In this document: piece by piece, positions 44,436-55,180 of the stretch
Numbering within the stretch: position 1 is the stretch's first letter
How the letters are laid out: the number at the start of each line of letters is the position of its first letter
Source: Plectosphaerella cucumerina
Lineage: Eukaryota; Ascomycota; Sordariomycetes; Glomerellales; Plectosphaerellaceae
Assembly: GCA_020746995.1 (NCBI GenBank)
Contig: JAGPXD010000001.1
Location: 7,068,001-7,132,000, forward strand
Direction: 5' to 3'
Length of the DNA: 64,000 nt
The notes under the pieces: generated by a model
Seen by the model: the letters and a program-made list of their open reading frames with translations, nothing else
The model's database searches: none
What the model was told of the DNA's origin: nothing
Made by a program: the position numbers and the translations under genes

Positions 44436-45537
44436 TTACGAGCTCTCGCTGGCAGTTGCTCCAGGAGTCTCCTCGATCCTCAAAACGTACTTGAAAGCAG
44501 ACGCCTTGCCAGCTTCAAGGTTCTTCATGGCCGTCTCGAGTCCAGCTAGACCTCCATCAACCACAGTATAAGGGTGTCCCGAGAACCAGCCGTCTGCCAG
44601 GCCCAGGCTGATGAGGTTGTAGATGCTGGCACCAAACTCAGCATCGCCAACCTTTGCTCCCTCGGGGCTGGGGTTATGGATCGTTCCGCAGTTGGATCCC
44701 AGCACCGTGACACCGCCACCGATGACCTCGTCCTCCTTGGGATGAACGCTCATGATCTTGCCGTTCTTGGTGGAGAGGACTTTCAGGAGCGTTGCAACGC
44801 TCGCCTCGTCCGAGACGGTGTCGTAAGCGTAGGCGACGGTAAGCTTCTCGGTGGCCTTGCGAAGCTCTGCGTCGACATGTTCGGCTCCAAGACGGTAGTC
44901 GATGACGGTGTCGCCCTTGCTGGGGTCAAGAAGGCTTTCCACAAATGGGATTCCCTTTCCGGCGATGGCGATGATGGGGTGGACGTTCGACAGGGTCGCG
45001 AACTTGATGGCGAAAGCTCCGACTGCACTGGCGGCGCCGTTGACAATGAGAGGTGTGGGCTCAGTGGCAGGGTCCCATGGGAAGGGAAGCTTGAGCCTGC
45101 GGTAGACACCCAGAGCGGCGGTCATGCCGGCAAGCGGGATTGTTGCAGCCTCTGAACATACGTTAGAATGTACCATTTTCAAGGCGAACGGGGACTTCAC
45201 CTTCAAAAGAAGTGGTGTCGGGAAGGCGGAAAGAGGACTTCGCGGCGGCGACAGAATATTCAGCATACGCTCCGTTTTTTGAGAACATCTGGTGAAAAGC
45301 AGCGACTCTGTCGCCAGTGCGGAATCCAGTGACTCCTTCGCCGATGGCCTCGACGAAGCCGGCGATATCATCGCCCTGGTTCGACGGCTCAGCGGCCATG
45401 AGCTTGGGCCACTTCCAATCCTTCGGGTTCGTTCCCGAAACGATGGTTCGGATGAGAAGCTGTCCAGGGCCGGGCTTGGGCACGGGGACCTCCCGAATCT
45501 CGACGCTGAGATCCTTGGCGATGAAAGCTTCCTTCAT
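44436..45537 (-). CDS. Medium-chain dehydrogenase/reductase (zinc-type alcohol dehydrogenase-like / enoyl reductase)
   Basis: Two exons (transcription order): 45537-45201 and 45151-44436; 49-nt intron; 350 residues. Start at 45537 (MKEAFIAKDLS) because the preceding in-frame codons lie beyond a poor start and the family begins this way. Features: GroES-like N-terminal domain (PVPKPGPGQLLIRTIVSGTNPKDWK, GDDIAGFVEAIGEGVTGF, GDRVAAFH), then the Rossmann domain with NGAASAVGAFAIKFA. The zinc-binding Cys/His set of true alcohol dehydrogenases is absent, so this is more like the trans-enoyl reductase / quinone reductase-type MDR group (LovC/ToxD-like). NADPH-dependent reduction of an activated double bond is inferred. 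It marks the right edge of the putative catabolic cluster. Confidence 0.88.
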
Positions 45538-46128
45538 TATTGCTGGTGGTGACTGACGCTGATGTTGGTGCTGGCGATGATGCAGGTTGATGCGGATGCT
45601 GTTGCTGATGGTGAATACCTTCAACTGCTGAGTTGCTTGCGGTTCCCAAGCCAAGAGGCAGAAATGGATGGTGAAGGTCTTATAAGCAGTTTGGCTGCCA
45701 ATGCCTCCATCGAAGCCACTGGAGCATTATTGCAAATATGCAGTGCTTCCAAACCCTCACGTTCGATACTGCTGGCTGACAAAACCACTTTACTCAGGTC
45801 GAGACAAATCTTCTTTCGCCAAATAATCACCTTCATTCCACGGTACGATTCATGGACGCGACTCGGAGTAATTCCAACGCGGACAAACTCACAAAGCTGC
45901 ATCCCCTGGCCGCTTATGCGTTCAGCGGACCCGCGATTTGTCTTCCGTCCCATCAGCTAAACTCAACTCGGATGAAGTGCATCGCCCAAGCCGGCCTCCG
46001 CACGCCAGGCTTCTACATAATTTGTCTTCAATAACCCCCCCGACAGCCCCCCGTGTTTTCGGTCAGTGCTCCACATGCATTTGTCTTCTCTTCTGTCTCT
46101 CACCTATCATCACCTACCGCTGACTACA
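45538..46128. other. Divergent region between MDR reductase and bZIP-like gene
   Basis: 591 bp between outward-facing starts. CTTATAAG at 45679-45686 is a TATA-like element 142 bp before the reductase ATG. No gene seen. Confidence 0.5.
45679..45686 (-). promoter_or_regulatory. TATA-like element before MDR reductase gene
   Basis: CTTATAAG 142 bp upstream of the ATG at 45537, read on the - strand. Confidence 0.4.
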
Positions 46129-47643
46129 ATGGAGGGAGGAAGGCCGGCCCGCCGTGGGCGTCCTCCACTTGAGGATGAAGCAGAGCTCTCCAGCGGCCCG
46201 CAGGTTGGTGGCGTGCGACAACTCCCAGCAACTGATCGACGCTAACGGCTACAGACCCGACAGCAGCGGATGCGCCTTGCACAGCGGGCGTACCGCGCGA
46301 GGAGGCAGGAGGCTCAAGAGATTGCGAAGAACCGCAACGAGGAGCTGAACCGCTCTTTGGACAATGCCTTGGCAGCGTATTCACAGTTACATGAGAGAAT
46401 CCTCGGAAGTCTACAATTAGGAGATTCTACCGGCATTCGGCGACACCTGAACGATGCGGCGGCTCAGATGGCTACCATCGCCTCTGGCGCGAACAAAGCT
46501 ATTGCTGTGCAGCCCGTTGCAGTGAGCTCCAGTCCAGTTGACTCCCTCGGGCCAGGATCATTCTCATCTTATGTGGATTCGGAGGGCTCCACGTCTTCTT
46601 CCTACGGGTATGGGGTGTCAGAGGGGATGGGTCTCTTCCCTGACACGACCTCTACTCCATCAGACCACCTTGGCGAGACAAGCCGCATTCGACAACCCAC
46701 TTCCAAGCGTCCTACCGCACGGGCTGTAATCAGTCTTCGAACATCGACGCCCAGCCCTGGAGGAGTGCCTCCGAGAATCGCACGAGCCTGCCTCCAGCGC
46801 ACTGTTTCCATGTTGTCCGGGTACTCGTACGACCAGCCCTTAGCTCCGACATTGACGATCCCTCTTCAGCTGCTCGGGCAAGATGGTCTCATGGCCAACT
46901 CCCTGCAGCTTTTGTCGTACTTTCAAGCCTCCGTTGCCGACTTCCATTACCCGGTGGACTCTGCTGCACGAGCACCACGCCTGTTCCGCGCCATGGAAGG
47001 GGGCGTGGGGACAGTGCCGAGGGCATCGGCTCCATCAGTGCAACAGATTGCTCCAGGCAAAACACGAACGCTCGTCCAGACGCATTTTTCTCCGCTTCAG
47101 GGAGAGTGGATGGAAGCCGTGGACGTTGAAGAGTACCTCGAAGAGCGAGGCATCTCCTTGCGCAACGCCATCAACAGCGAGCCAGACTCGGCATACCCAC
47201 CACCTTTCCTTGAAAACGAGAAGCGAGATCCTATTTCTGATCTTCCAGGACCTGATGCACAAAGGCGGGAAGTCTCCATTGACCTCGTCACTTCCCGGGT
47301 AGATCCCACAGGACGATCGCCTGTTGTAGCCCTGTCTGCCGATTTTAGGGGCCACGAAGCGGGAGACTATTCAATCTTTGAGAGACCACAGACACATCAG
47401 ACGCACACTACCATTCCCATCCGCTCTGCGACGGATCCGTGGGCCGTCCCATCAGTGTCCCAGTCAGGCGTCGAGGAACCTCGACAGAATGCTCAAGATG
47501 TCTCGGAAATCACCGTGGATCTTGACAGGCTAGTCCATCTACTCGCGGACAAGGCCGTTTGTCTAGGTCCAGTGCCGGGAATCAGGAAGGAGGCTGTTGA
47601 CGAGTCAATTAGAGGGTCCATCATTTCTGCGCAGGGGGTTTAG
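46129..47643 (+). CDS. bZIP-like transcription factor
   Basis: Two exons: 46129-46203 and 46255-47643; 51-nt intron; 487 residues. Residues 1-15 include an AT-hook-like RPARRGRPPL. The basic region follows at about 26-43 (TRQQRMRLAQRAYRARRQEA), with a leucine-poor zipper-like helix (NEELNRSLDNALAAYSQLHERILGSL). The usually invariant Asn of bZIP basic regions is Met here; a fungal subgroup with a hydrophobic residue at this place (Q-V/I-R-x-A-Q-R-A-Y-R) exists, as I recall, so this may be normal for the branch. The rest is Ser/Thr/Pro-rich without domains. DNA specificity unknown. It is divergent from the MDR reductase gene. Confidence 0.8.
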
Positions 47644-48183
47644 GTGAGATCTAGCGGGACGTTATCTAAGCTAAAAACAGATACTTCGGGCTTCGGGTGC
47701 GTTACAAGATATGAGTCTTTCAATAGATGTGTGAACAAAGAAGAGAATTCCGATCAAACTGTTGGAGACGGACTTGGAGGCAAGGTGCGCTATTTCACAC
47801 CTCCTCTTGCCGGAGCTGGAGGCTTCACTGCCGGGTACCTTATATCTTGAGCTACGCAACTTCTCACCAGACATTTCCTGCAATCGTCGAAGGCTTCTCG
47901 TTGGGCCCAAAGCCTCAACGGGTGTCACTTGATCCCTCGCGCTAGTACAGCAAACTCGTCCAGATGAAAAGTAGTTGGATTTACGATGACACCCATCGTT
48001 GAAGGTAGCTAAGGAAGACGAGGATATAGTCTGGAGGCCTACATACTAGATATCCATAGCTGGACAGTCGTCCTCCCCATGATCATCTCCAGTAGCAGAA
48101 CGGTAGCAGGCAGAAGATGGCTAGAGACAAAATCCATCTCGGCACACCCTCGGCCCCCAGAACAGAGACACAAGGTCCCCTGC
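47644..48183. other. Intergenic region between convergent bZIP-like and ECH-like genes
   Basis: 540 bp of 3' sequence; AT-rich patches; no gene or TIR element found. Confidence 0.55.
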
Positions 48184-49126
48184 TCACTCCTCGTACCAAA
48201 GATGAGCCCAGTCAGGCAGGGTGAGCTCAGCCTCGAGCACATCCATACTAGCCAAGACCGCACCAGAAGCAACCTGAACCTGCTGCACAATAGGGTCCCG
48301 GACCACCCGAGTGAAAGACTCAGCCTCGGCGTAAATCTCCTCAAAGGTTGGCCTCGCCACGCGGTTGATCGACTCCTTCGCCGCCCGCAGAGAAGCCTGG
48401 GGGAAGAGGCGGATACGGGACGTCAGGGTGTTGATGTGGGCTCGCATCTCGGCGCCCGACTCGAATGCTTTGTTGATCCAGCCGATCCGCTCTGCCTCGG
48501 AGGCAGTCATATCCCGCGCCGACAGGATGTACTCCATGGCCTGGGCGCGGCCGACAAGCTGGGCGAGGAGGACACCGCCGCCGGCACCGGGGGTAAGGCC
48601 GGCGCAGACTTCAGGCTGGCCGAGGAGGGTGTCGACCTTTGAAGCGAAGCGCATGTCCAGCGAGGAGATGAATTCCGCACCTGCGCCTCTGGCCCTGCCC
48701 TCGATAGCACCGATGGTGACCTGGGGTAGGGTGGTGATGTTGTAGAGCAGGGTAGCAAAGGTGAAGATGAAGTTGGCTGCGAGGTGTTAGTGCGGATTAC
48801 ATATCTCGATTTCAGGGTTACGAACTGTTAGGGCCGGCGAAGATGGCCGTGTCGAGATGGGCGATGAAGAAGCGAGGGACATCGCTGCTGAAGACGACAA
48901 CCTTGGTCTCGTTGTCGACGTGGAGTCTCTCGACCAGGTCGGTCATCTCATCTTGGGTGTCCTGGCTCCAGAGGTTGATGAGCGGGGCATCAGGGTTGTG
49001 GAAGGTGACGTTCAAGACGCCGCCGCTGAGCGAGGTGCGGAGGGCGCGGTATTCGGGGAGATCAAGGGCGAGGGCGGGCGCGACGATTGATACCAGGGCC
49101 AGGGCATTATAGAGGTGAGGGAGCAT
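48184..49126 (-). CDS. Enoyl-CoA hydratase/isomerase-family protein with signal peptide
   Basis: Two exons (transcription order): 49126-48826 and 48776-48184; 49-nt intron; 297 residues. Residues about 1-21 form a classical signal peptide (LYNALALVSIVAPALA, cut before LDLPEY). The rest is a crotonase fold: NVTFHNPDAPLINLWS, VVVFSSDVPRFFIAHLD, GAIEGRARGAGAEFISSLDMRFAS (oxyanion-hole block), ARDMTASEAERIGWINKAF. Crotonases normally work in mitochondria, peroxisomes or cytosol on CoA thioesters; secretion would remove it from CoA. There is no PTS1 end (WYEE). The hydratase catalytic Glu pair is not clearly conserved, so the activity may differ. The start codon is firm because it is the only ATG before the conserved part. 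TATA-like CTTATACC at 49239-49246. Confidence 0.88.
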
Positions 49127-49936
49127 TATGAGAGAAGATCGGACGAGATAGTTATGGAGTCGATAGATGTGAGGTTGGTGATGGTGCTGTGGCGAGTGGT
49201 GAGAAGTTTTCGAGAAATGTCAACGCAGAGAGGGACATCTTATACCTTCTTCTTTCGCTGGCAAGACCACTGCAAGACTGATGCTAAGTGCTCAACTTCC
49301 ACAGTATTTCCAACTTCTCACGCCCAAAGGCATACCAATTACACATCACAAATACCGCCTTCGTGACCAAGCAAGACAATTTGACCGCGGAGATTGCACA
49401 CTGCAACCTCATCGCAATTGAAGCTGAACAAGATGGATGGATCTAGAAATTATCATCAAAATACGGGGGCAAGGTCGAAATGGGATTAGGTCATGACCAA
49501 CAGAGGCTCTCATGATGTGAACTTGAGCGTCGATCGGCAACCCCCGCCACAATAGAACGCGGCAGTGCATCACGAGATGATCAGGGTCTCGGTAGTTGCG
49601 ATGGCGGGGTCCCGCTGGGAGACCAGGGACTGTACAGGTAAGCAGACGGAGACTCCGGCGTGTAATGTGATTTGTCTGAGCATCTGGAATTGTCAAACTG
49701 CCCCTCGATTTGTCTTGAAGCTGTTCCCACCATATTCCACCCCAGCAATGTAGTACCCGCTGCTCCCGGCACCTTATTCTATCCGAGGCTTCCGACAAAT
49801 CGGGCAAGTCGATCAGGCATCTACTCACTGTTCCTGCTTACGAGTACTTGTCCTCTCGTTGTTGAAATATCCCAAGACACCCGCCTTTTGCTGGCTCGCT
49901 TGTTCACTTCTCCTCCCAACTCCCACCAACACTACG
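49127..49936. other. Divergent region between ECH-like and SnoaL-like genes
   Basis: 810 bp with no gene; one TATA-like element (49239-49246, minus strand) for the ECH-like gene. Several short stop-free frames but no coding character. Confidence 0.55.
49239..49246 (-). promoter_or_regulatory. TATA-like element before ECH-like gene
   Basis: GGTATAAG on the - strand, 113 bp upstream of ATG 49126. Confidence 0.45.
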
Positions 49937-50386
49937 ATGTCCTCTCCAATCTCAGACCACGATCTCATCCGCAACACCATCGCCCGGTACAGCATCGGCG
50001 TCGATCTCAAAGACTGGGACCTGTTCACAAGCGCCTTCACCGAAACCGCCAAGATCACATTCCCAGCCCCCATGGGCACGTTCGAAGGCATCACTACGAT
50101 CACAGCCACAATCCAAAGCACTGTTTCGAACTTCCATACCTCGCACGCCTTGAGCACCCAACTCATCGAAATCACCGGTGAGAAAACGGCAAAAGCAACG
50201 ACATACACTGCCACCGAACTCTTCGGGACCGGCGAGAATGAGGGCAAGCACGCCACGAATCGGGGTCTGTACCGGGACAAGCTCGTCAAGATCAGTGTTG
50301 ATGGACGGGAAGACTGGAGGATCGCGGAGAGGGACGCTGTTGGACAGTGGCCCCTGACGGGTGATTTGTCTCTGTTGGCACCGTAG
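49937..50386 (+). CDS. SnoaL-like (NTF2-fold) protein
   Basis: Single exon; 149 residues from ATG 49937 (MSSPISDHDLIRNTIARYSI); an in-frame ATG at 49859 would add 26 residues without family character. The pattern of a small alpha+beta NTF2/SnoaL domain is clear: IRNTIARYSIGVDLKDWDLF, then FTETAKITFPAPMGTFEGIT, TSHALSTQLIEITGEKTAKA, GLYRDKLVKISVDGREDWRI. Members act as polyketide cyclases, dehydratases, isomerases or have no known role. The substrate is unknown, and the family is common as a single gene in fungi. Its stop lies 23 bp before TIR element copy 3. Confidence 0.85.
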   Translation: MSSPISDHDLIRNTIARYSIGVDLKDWDLFTSAFTETAKITFPAPMGTFEGITTITATIQSTVSNFHTSHALSTQLIEITGEKTAKATTYTATELFGTGENEGKHATNRGLYRDKLVKISVDGREDWRIAERDAVGQWPLTGDLSLLAP

Positions 50387-50408
50387 CCGACTATCAAATA
50401 TCATTAAG

Positions 50409-50650
50409 GGCCTGGCTGTAGAGCCCGGACGTCTGGAGAGCCCGGAAAAGATGGGTCCCCTGATAACTGTCGCTGACAGCCCGCCACAAACAAGACTGCT
50501 GAATTGAAAGACTCGGACACAGCCAGTCAACTACTACAGATGCCCGTATCAATTAGTGACGTAGATCGACTGCGATCGAGCAATTGATCTAGATGAGCAA
50601 TTGATCTAGACGAGCAATTGATCCAGACGTCCGGGCTCTACAGCCAGGCC
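50409..50650. mobile_element. TIR element copy 3 (MITE-like, complete, inverted)
   Basis: About 242 bp; left end GGGCCTGGCTGTAGAGCCCG, right end its inverse finishing at 50650 (about 29 bp inverted). Flanks TATCATTAA (50400-50408) and TATCATCAA (50651-50659) form a 9-bp duplication with one T/C difference, like copy 1. The interior contains the inverse of the copy 1 segment (GGACACAGCCAGTCAACTAC) and a three-unit 17-bp array. No coding capacity. Confidence 0.87.
50578..50628 (+). repeat. Three 17-bp units inside TIR element copy 3
   Basis: Units GAGCAATTGATCTAGAT, with variants, at 50578, 50595 and 50612; same period as the arrays in copies 1 and 2, read on the opposite strand. Confidence 0.93.
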
Positions 50651-50768
50651 TATCATCAAATGGTAGTCCAAGTCCGTCATCAGACCAACGTCTAGTGTAG
50701 GTACAGTAAATTCCACAATCATTATGTATCGATCTATCTACACATGCGTTCTCATGCTCGTCCCAACC

Positions 50769-52662
50769 TCAAATGTAAATAGGAACATCGCTCAGATCCG
50801 GAATGGGCTGCGCGCAGCTCCACTCACGCTCATACGCCTTCTTGGGCATGAACCCGCCGTCCAGACCATGCTTGTAACTCCACAGCGGCGCATTCTCGGT
50901 CTTCCACGTCCAGTAGAACCATCCGGATCCCTTCTCAAACGCGTCCATCTGGGCAATGGCCCACGTCTTGATGAAGAGCTTGTAACTATCCGAGTACTGG
51001 CTCTCGTCGTTGGAGTACTCGCAGCTGCACTGGTCGTTCTGCGAGGGGCACGACGGCTCGGGGACGCCGGGGAAGGTGCCGAGCCAGCGGGCGCCGTTGT
51101 TGACGCCGTTGAGGTGCTCGGTGCAGTCGTTGTGGGCCTGGGACCACTCGCCGACCATGGTGGGACCAAAGTTGGCCATGCTGCGGGACGACTGCTCGGC
51201 CAGGTTCTTGCAGCCGAATTCGATGCGGTCGGCGGGCTTGAGGGAGAGGAGGTAGGGGTCGAAGATTGTGTACTGGTGGACGTCGACGACGAGGCCGTCG
51301 GCCTTGTACTCGGGGTACTTGCCCTCCCAGTGGGAGAGGCCCTGCATGCCCTCGCTGAAGACGGGGACGCCGTGGACCTTGTTCTTGACGACGATGTCGA
51401 TGGCCTCGCGGTGCCACTGCTCGAGCTTGACCTGGTCGAGGGCGAGGGCGGGCTCGTTGGCGAGGCCGTAGAAGGCGACGATATTCTTGTAGCGGTCCTG
51501 GGCGAAGAACTTGGAGAGGCGGTCGTGGATCTCGAGGGCGCGCTTGGCGTTGGCGGCGCCGTCGGGTCCGTCGATAAAGTTGATCTTGCCGATGCTGCCG
51601 CTGTGGTTCCAGCCGTTCTGGCTGCCGGGGAGGCCGTGGAGGTCGAGCTTGACGCGCAGGCCGTACTTGCGGGCCCACTCGATGCCGCGGAGGAGATACC
51701 TCCACGAAATACGGGGGACGTACGGGTCGCCCTCAAAGGTCTCGACGGCCCAGTAGGAGAAGGGGATGCGGACGTGGTCAAGGCCAGCCTCCGCAATCTG
51801 CTTGAAGTCCTTCTCGGTGATGAAGGTGGCGTAGTGCTTCTCGAAGACGGCGGCGGCCTTGTCGCCGAGGTGCTTGGCCAGGTCGTACTCGGCATTGATG
51901 GCGGCCGAGGCGGGGTACTTGAAGAGGGAGGGGGTGATGAAGGGCTCGAGCGAGAGCCAGCCGCCGACGTTGACGCCGCGGAAGGGCCTCTCGCTGTAGC
52001 TGCCCCAGGGCTTGTCGAGGGCGGGGACGTTGGGGTTGGCGCGCGCCGAGTCGTCCCAGGTGGCGTTCAGGCCGGTGATGGGGAGGTCGCCGAAGGTGAC
52101 GTCGGTGTAGGTGCAGTTGAAGTCGGTGAGCTCGAGCCACGAAGACGTATCGGTGAAGGTGCCCCTCGCGTCCTTGGGGATGTCGTCCTTGGATGGGCAC
52201 TCCGTCTCGGTGGGTGTGCTCGATGTCGACGAGGCAGTGGATGTCGCCGTGCGCGACTTTGTGGTGGCAGAGGCGGTGGCGGCGACCGATTCAACGGCGT
52301 CGGCGTCACCATCCGAGTCGGAGCCGGAGACGGCAGTACCACTCGGCGACGCGTTGCCAGAGTCTTCAGCGGAAGAAGAAGTGGCTGATGATGATCCCGA
52401 AAGGACTCCTTTGCTAGCCAGAACGCCGAGAGTGACTCCGATGGCGATGAGCACGGCCAGGATCGCGAGGCCAAGCCCTGTGACACACGGGTTAGCGGGT
52501 TGCGACAGCAAGACAGGTTCGTGATACCATACACAGGAGCTTCTTCTTCCGCGCCTTGGCAGCGGTGTGATCCCTCTTGACCTCCATCATGGACGTCAGG
52601 TTCTCCGAGCTGCTGGCGTATGTGTGCATTGCGCCGCCGCCGCGGGGCTGTTGTGAAGCCAT
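50769..52662 (-). CDS. exgD: Glucan 1,3-beta-glucosidase, membrane-anchored (GH5, exgD type)
   Basis: Two exons (transcription order): 52662-52533 and 52477-50769; 55-nt intron (GTATGG); 612 residues. Type II membrane protein: a cytosolic basic N-terminus (AAKARKKKLL), a transmembrane helix built across the splice junction (WLGLAILAVLIAIGVTLGVLA), then a Ser/Thr-rich stalk (about 65-120) and the GH5 barrel. Hallmarks: RGVNVGGWLSLEPFITPSLF, HVRIPFSYWAV, LDLHGLPGSQNGWNHSG, acid/base E385 in GLANEPALA, nucleophile E487 in VGEWSQAHND, and WFYWTWKTENAP. It hydrolyses beta-1,3-glucan from the non-reducing end, a cell-wall remodelling role. The symbol follows Aspergillus usage. GC-rich codon use gives a long antisense frame that is not a gene. 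Confidence 0.95.
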
Positions 52663-53889
52663 GGGGGGTGGTGTGCGGGCGACAGGGGGAGGGCTGTGGC
52701 TATGTATGTCCCGTTTGTTTGTCGCGTTGCCAAGGTGTGATTAATGTATGGTACTGGAATTAGAGAGCCGACAGGGCGAGTCGAATGCTGGAGAGTAACG
52801 AGTGACGGATTAGACCATGCTGAAAGAGCGTATATAGTTGGAGTTCTCGACGGCCGACTGGGCAGTGCCTCGGTCACAAAAGGTTGGTTTGCGACTGGGA
52901 GGGGAAAGCTCGAGTTCGCAATGGCGAAGGCGAAGGAGTGAAAAAACGGGGGCGGGCGGCGCGGGAGTAATAATACGAAGCCCTGGGCCGCCCAACCCGC
53001 ATTGTGTTGTTCTTTTTTTAAGATTAGGGGCGGGCACGCACGGCAGGCATGTGTGGACTGGGCGAGCGGATTTCCGCGCGAGGGAACACCGGCAGCACCG
53101 TTCGCGCGCCATCTCTTGAGAAGCAGGGCGTGCCAAGGCCCGTCAACCCCCTGATCCCAGCCATCCCTGCAAAAGCCCAGGGCTGTCAGTCAGGTCCAGG
53201 GAGCAGATTGGTCCGTGTGCGGGCCGGGGCACGAGAATACGAAAGCTCGACAAATGGGATGCTTGCATTCAGCCAGGCTAAACCGGCTCAACCACCCCGC
53301 TAGCGTCTTAGGGACTGGATCGGGAAGCTTATTTGGGTCTTGGCCCGGGGGTGTCTCTGCCTGCCCGCTTGCCTGCCCGCCCGCCCGCACTGCGTGGGAG
53401 GCGGGCTGCCTGAAGAGGGGGCGAGACATCGTGTTCTGCCCCTGGAGTCCCAGCCCAAATAGGGATGGGGCCCCTGACCTGATGAAGCAACATGTCAACT
53501 CAACTCGCGTCCCGGGCCATCTCTGGCGGTCCACGGATTTGCTGTGAACGCCTGCTCGCCCGTCGCAGGAAGATATCAACGAGGTCAGGCACTGGGTGAT
53601 CTCCCAAGAGCGCCGCGATGCGACCGGCTGAGACCTGAAATGAGGAATCGCGACATGTGTCGCATTCGACTGCTTGGCGCAATCCGGAGCGAAATCAGCC
53701 GGGCGGATCTGCGCCGTCATACGAGTTTGGGGACCATGTTCGAAGTTGTGTTTGGATGGCTTGGCAGGTTTGCCCGCATTGTATTCATGGATGGAAAAGG
53801 GTGGTGGTATACAAGTGATCTCGGTTTTCCGCTGCCGGAGAAGCTGTTGCTCGGGAGCATTCCAGTAAGCGAAGACGGCCAGTCAGCCA
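52663..53889. other. Gene-free region between exgD and regulator 3
   Basis: 1.2 kb; the left part is the exgD promoter (a TATATA-like sequence near 52829), the right part is 3' of regulator 3. GCCTGCCCGC / CCCGCCCGCCC low-complexity repeats occur at about 53351-53390. No gene is supported. Confidence 0.55.
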
Positions 53890-55180
53890 TCACCCGTCGA
53901 CCATCATGGCCCTGGGCCAATCAAGTAACGACTTCCACGCCGGGTCGATGGCTTGGTCTATCGCCCGCAGGGCCGTCTTGCTCCAGCTCTTCATATACCA
54001 CGTCGACGTCTCGGTCGAGCCGGCCACGGCGCAATAGTGCGCCAGCAGTATCAGGGCGGCCGCGTCCTGGGCGAGGATGACGGAGATGTACTCGCTCGAG
54101 ATGTATATCGGCCAGGTCATGGTCACCCGCAGCTCGGGCTTTGACGTCGTGGCATCGCAGCGGTCGATCCACTCGACGAGCGTGTCCGTCTCGCGACACA
54201 GCAGGCTCGAGTTAGGGGCGGATGACATGTGCGTCCACAGATGGCCAAGCTGCGCCCGCGTCTCCCGTAGCACGGCCGACGGTGTGGCGGACGGCTGGAT
54301 CTCGAATATGGGGGCGAACTTGCCGCGCTTGAGGTAGGCCTCGGAGCAGCTGAGGATCTCGTTCATGCCGCGTACGAGAGCGAAAACGTCGACAATGTCG
54401 CGGATGACGGGGGTTTTTGCCTGCTCGAGCCAGTCCTTGGATCGGGAAAATGTGGCGAAGGCGCTGATAAGGAGAAGCGACGAGGCGGCGAAGAGGGCCT
54501 CGCAGTTGTCGTCGTTGATGCTCCCAATGGACTGGCGGATGCCGGCCAGGGCCTCTGTCTGGTGGCGGAAGGCGTCGAGGGTGTGGCGCTGGTGGTTGTC
54601 CGGATGCAGGGAGACGAGGTGGAGGGCGGCGACGGCGAGGATCTGATGCATCACGTAGGGATACTGGATGCCCAGCTTGGGCACCTCGACCTGCCAGACC
54701 TGGCGGAGCATGTCTGACCGCGGTAGGGTCATGCAGGTGAGGGCCGTGAAGTGGTGCATCAGCTCGAGATCGTCAATCCACGCCGCGTGCTGGCCAAGGC
54801 CGGGCGCTGAGGCGAGCAGCCGCCGGTCAAAGTAAGGGAAGGGGTCTGTCTGCGCAGGCTGCGGCTTGGGCGGGCTGCGGTTCGCCCTCGTCCGCCGGGA
54901 GCGCGTCCTCTGCGGCGGGCGAGCGTCGGCAGCCGCATCGTGAGAGCTGATGCTGTCGTCAGGGTCGTCCTCGACCAAGCTGCAGGGCACCGCATGTCTG
55001 ACGCAGGCGGAACAGGGCTTATTTTCGTCGCACTTTTGCTGGCGTTAGAGAAGTGAACTGCCGGCGATGATGATGACGGTCGGTCGCCGCTTGGGTGGAC
55101 GGAGAAAATACCTTGACGCGGCGCTTCTTGCACCGCAGGCAGCCGCCTCGGGATTTCTTATAACCCAAGCGGAGCGGCAT
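53890..55180 (-). CDS. Zn2Cys6 fungal transcription factor (regulator 3, short)
   Basis: Two exons (transcription order): 55180-55112 and 55032-53890; 79-nt intron; 403 residues. The zinc cluster is split by the intron: GGCLRCKKRRVK | CDENKPCSACVRHAVPC, giving C-x2-C-x6-C-x5-C-x2-C-x6-C with Cys 14, 17, 24, 30, 33, 40. It is followed by an Arg/Pro/Gln-rich linker (TRSRRTRANRSPPKPQ) and a C-terminal domain with the sterol-regulator-like start WIDDLELMHHFTALTCMTLP and ILAVAALHLVSLHPDN, typical of the UPC2/Zn2Cys6 group that binds sterol or lipid cues in some members. Shorter than regulators 1 and 2, as usual for this group. Role in regulation of nearby genes is not shown. Confidence 0.9.

Noticed and set aside
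22530..45537. Classical secondary-metabolite gene cluster with PKS, NRPS or terpene cyclase
   Set aside because: Tailoring-type enzymes are present but no backbone synthase is found in the window; a backbone gene outside the window cannot be excluded.
50724..52388. 554-codon open frame on the + strand, opposite exgD
   Set aside because: Exact antisense of the GC-rich exgD exon; composition (Gly/Val/Glu/Ala runs) and absence of any domain show it is a shadow.
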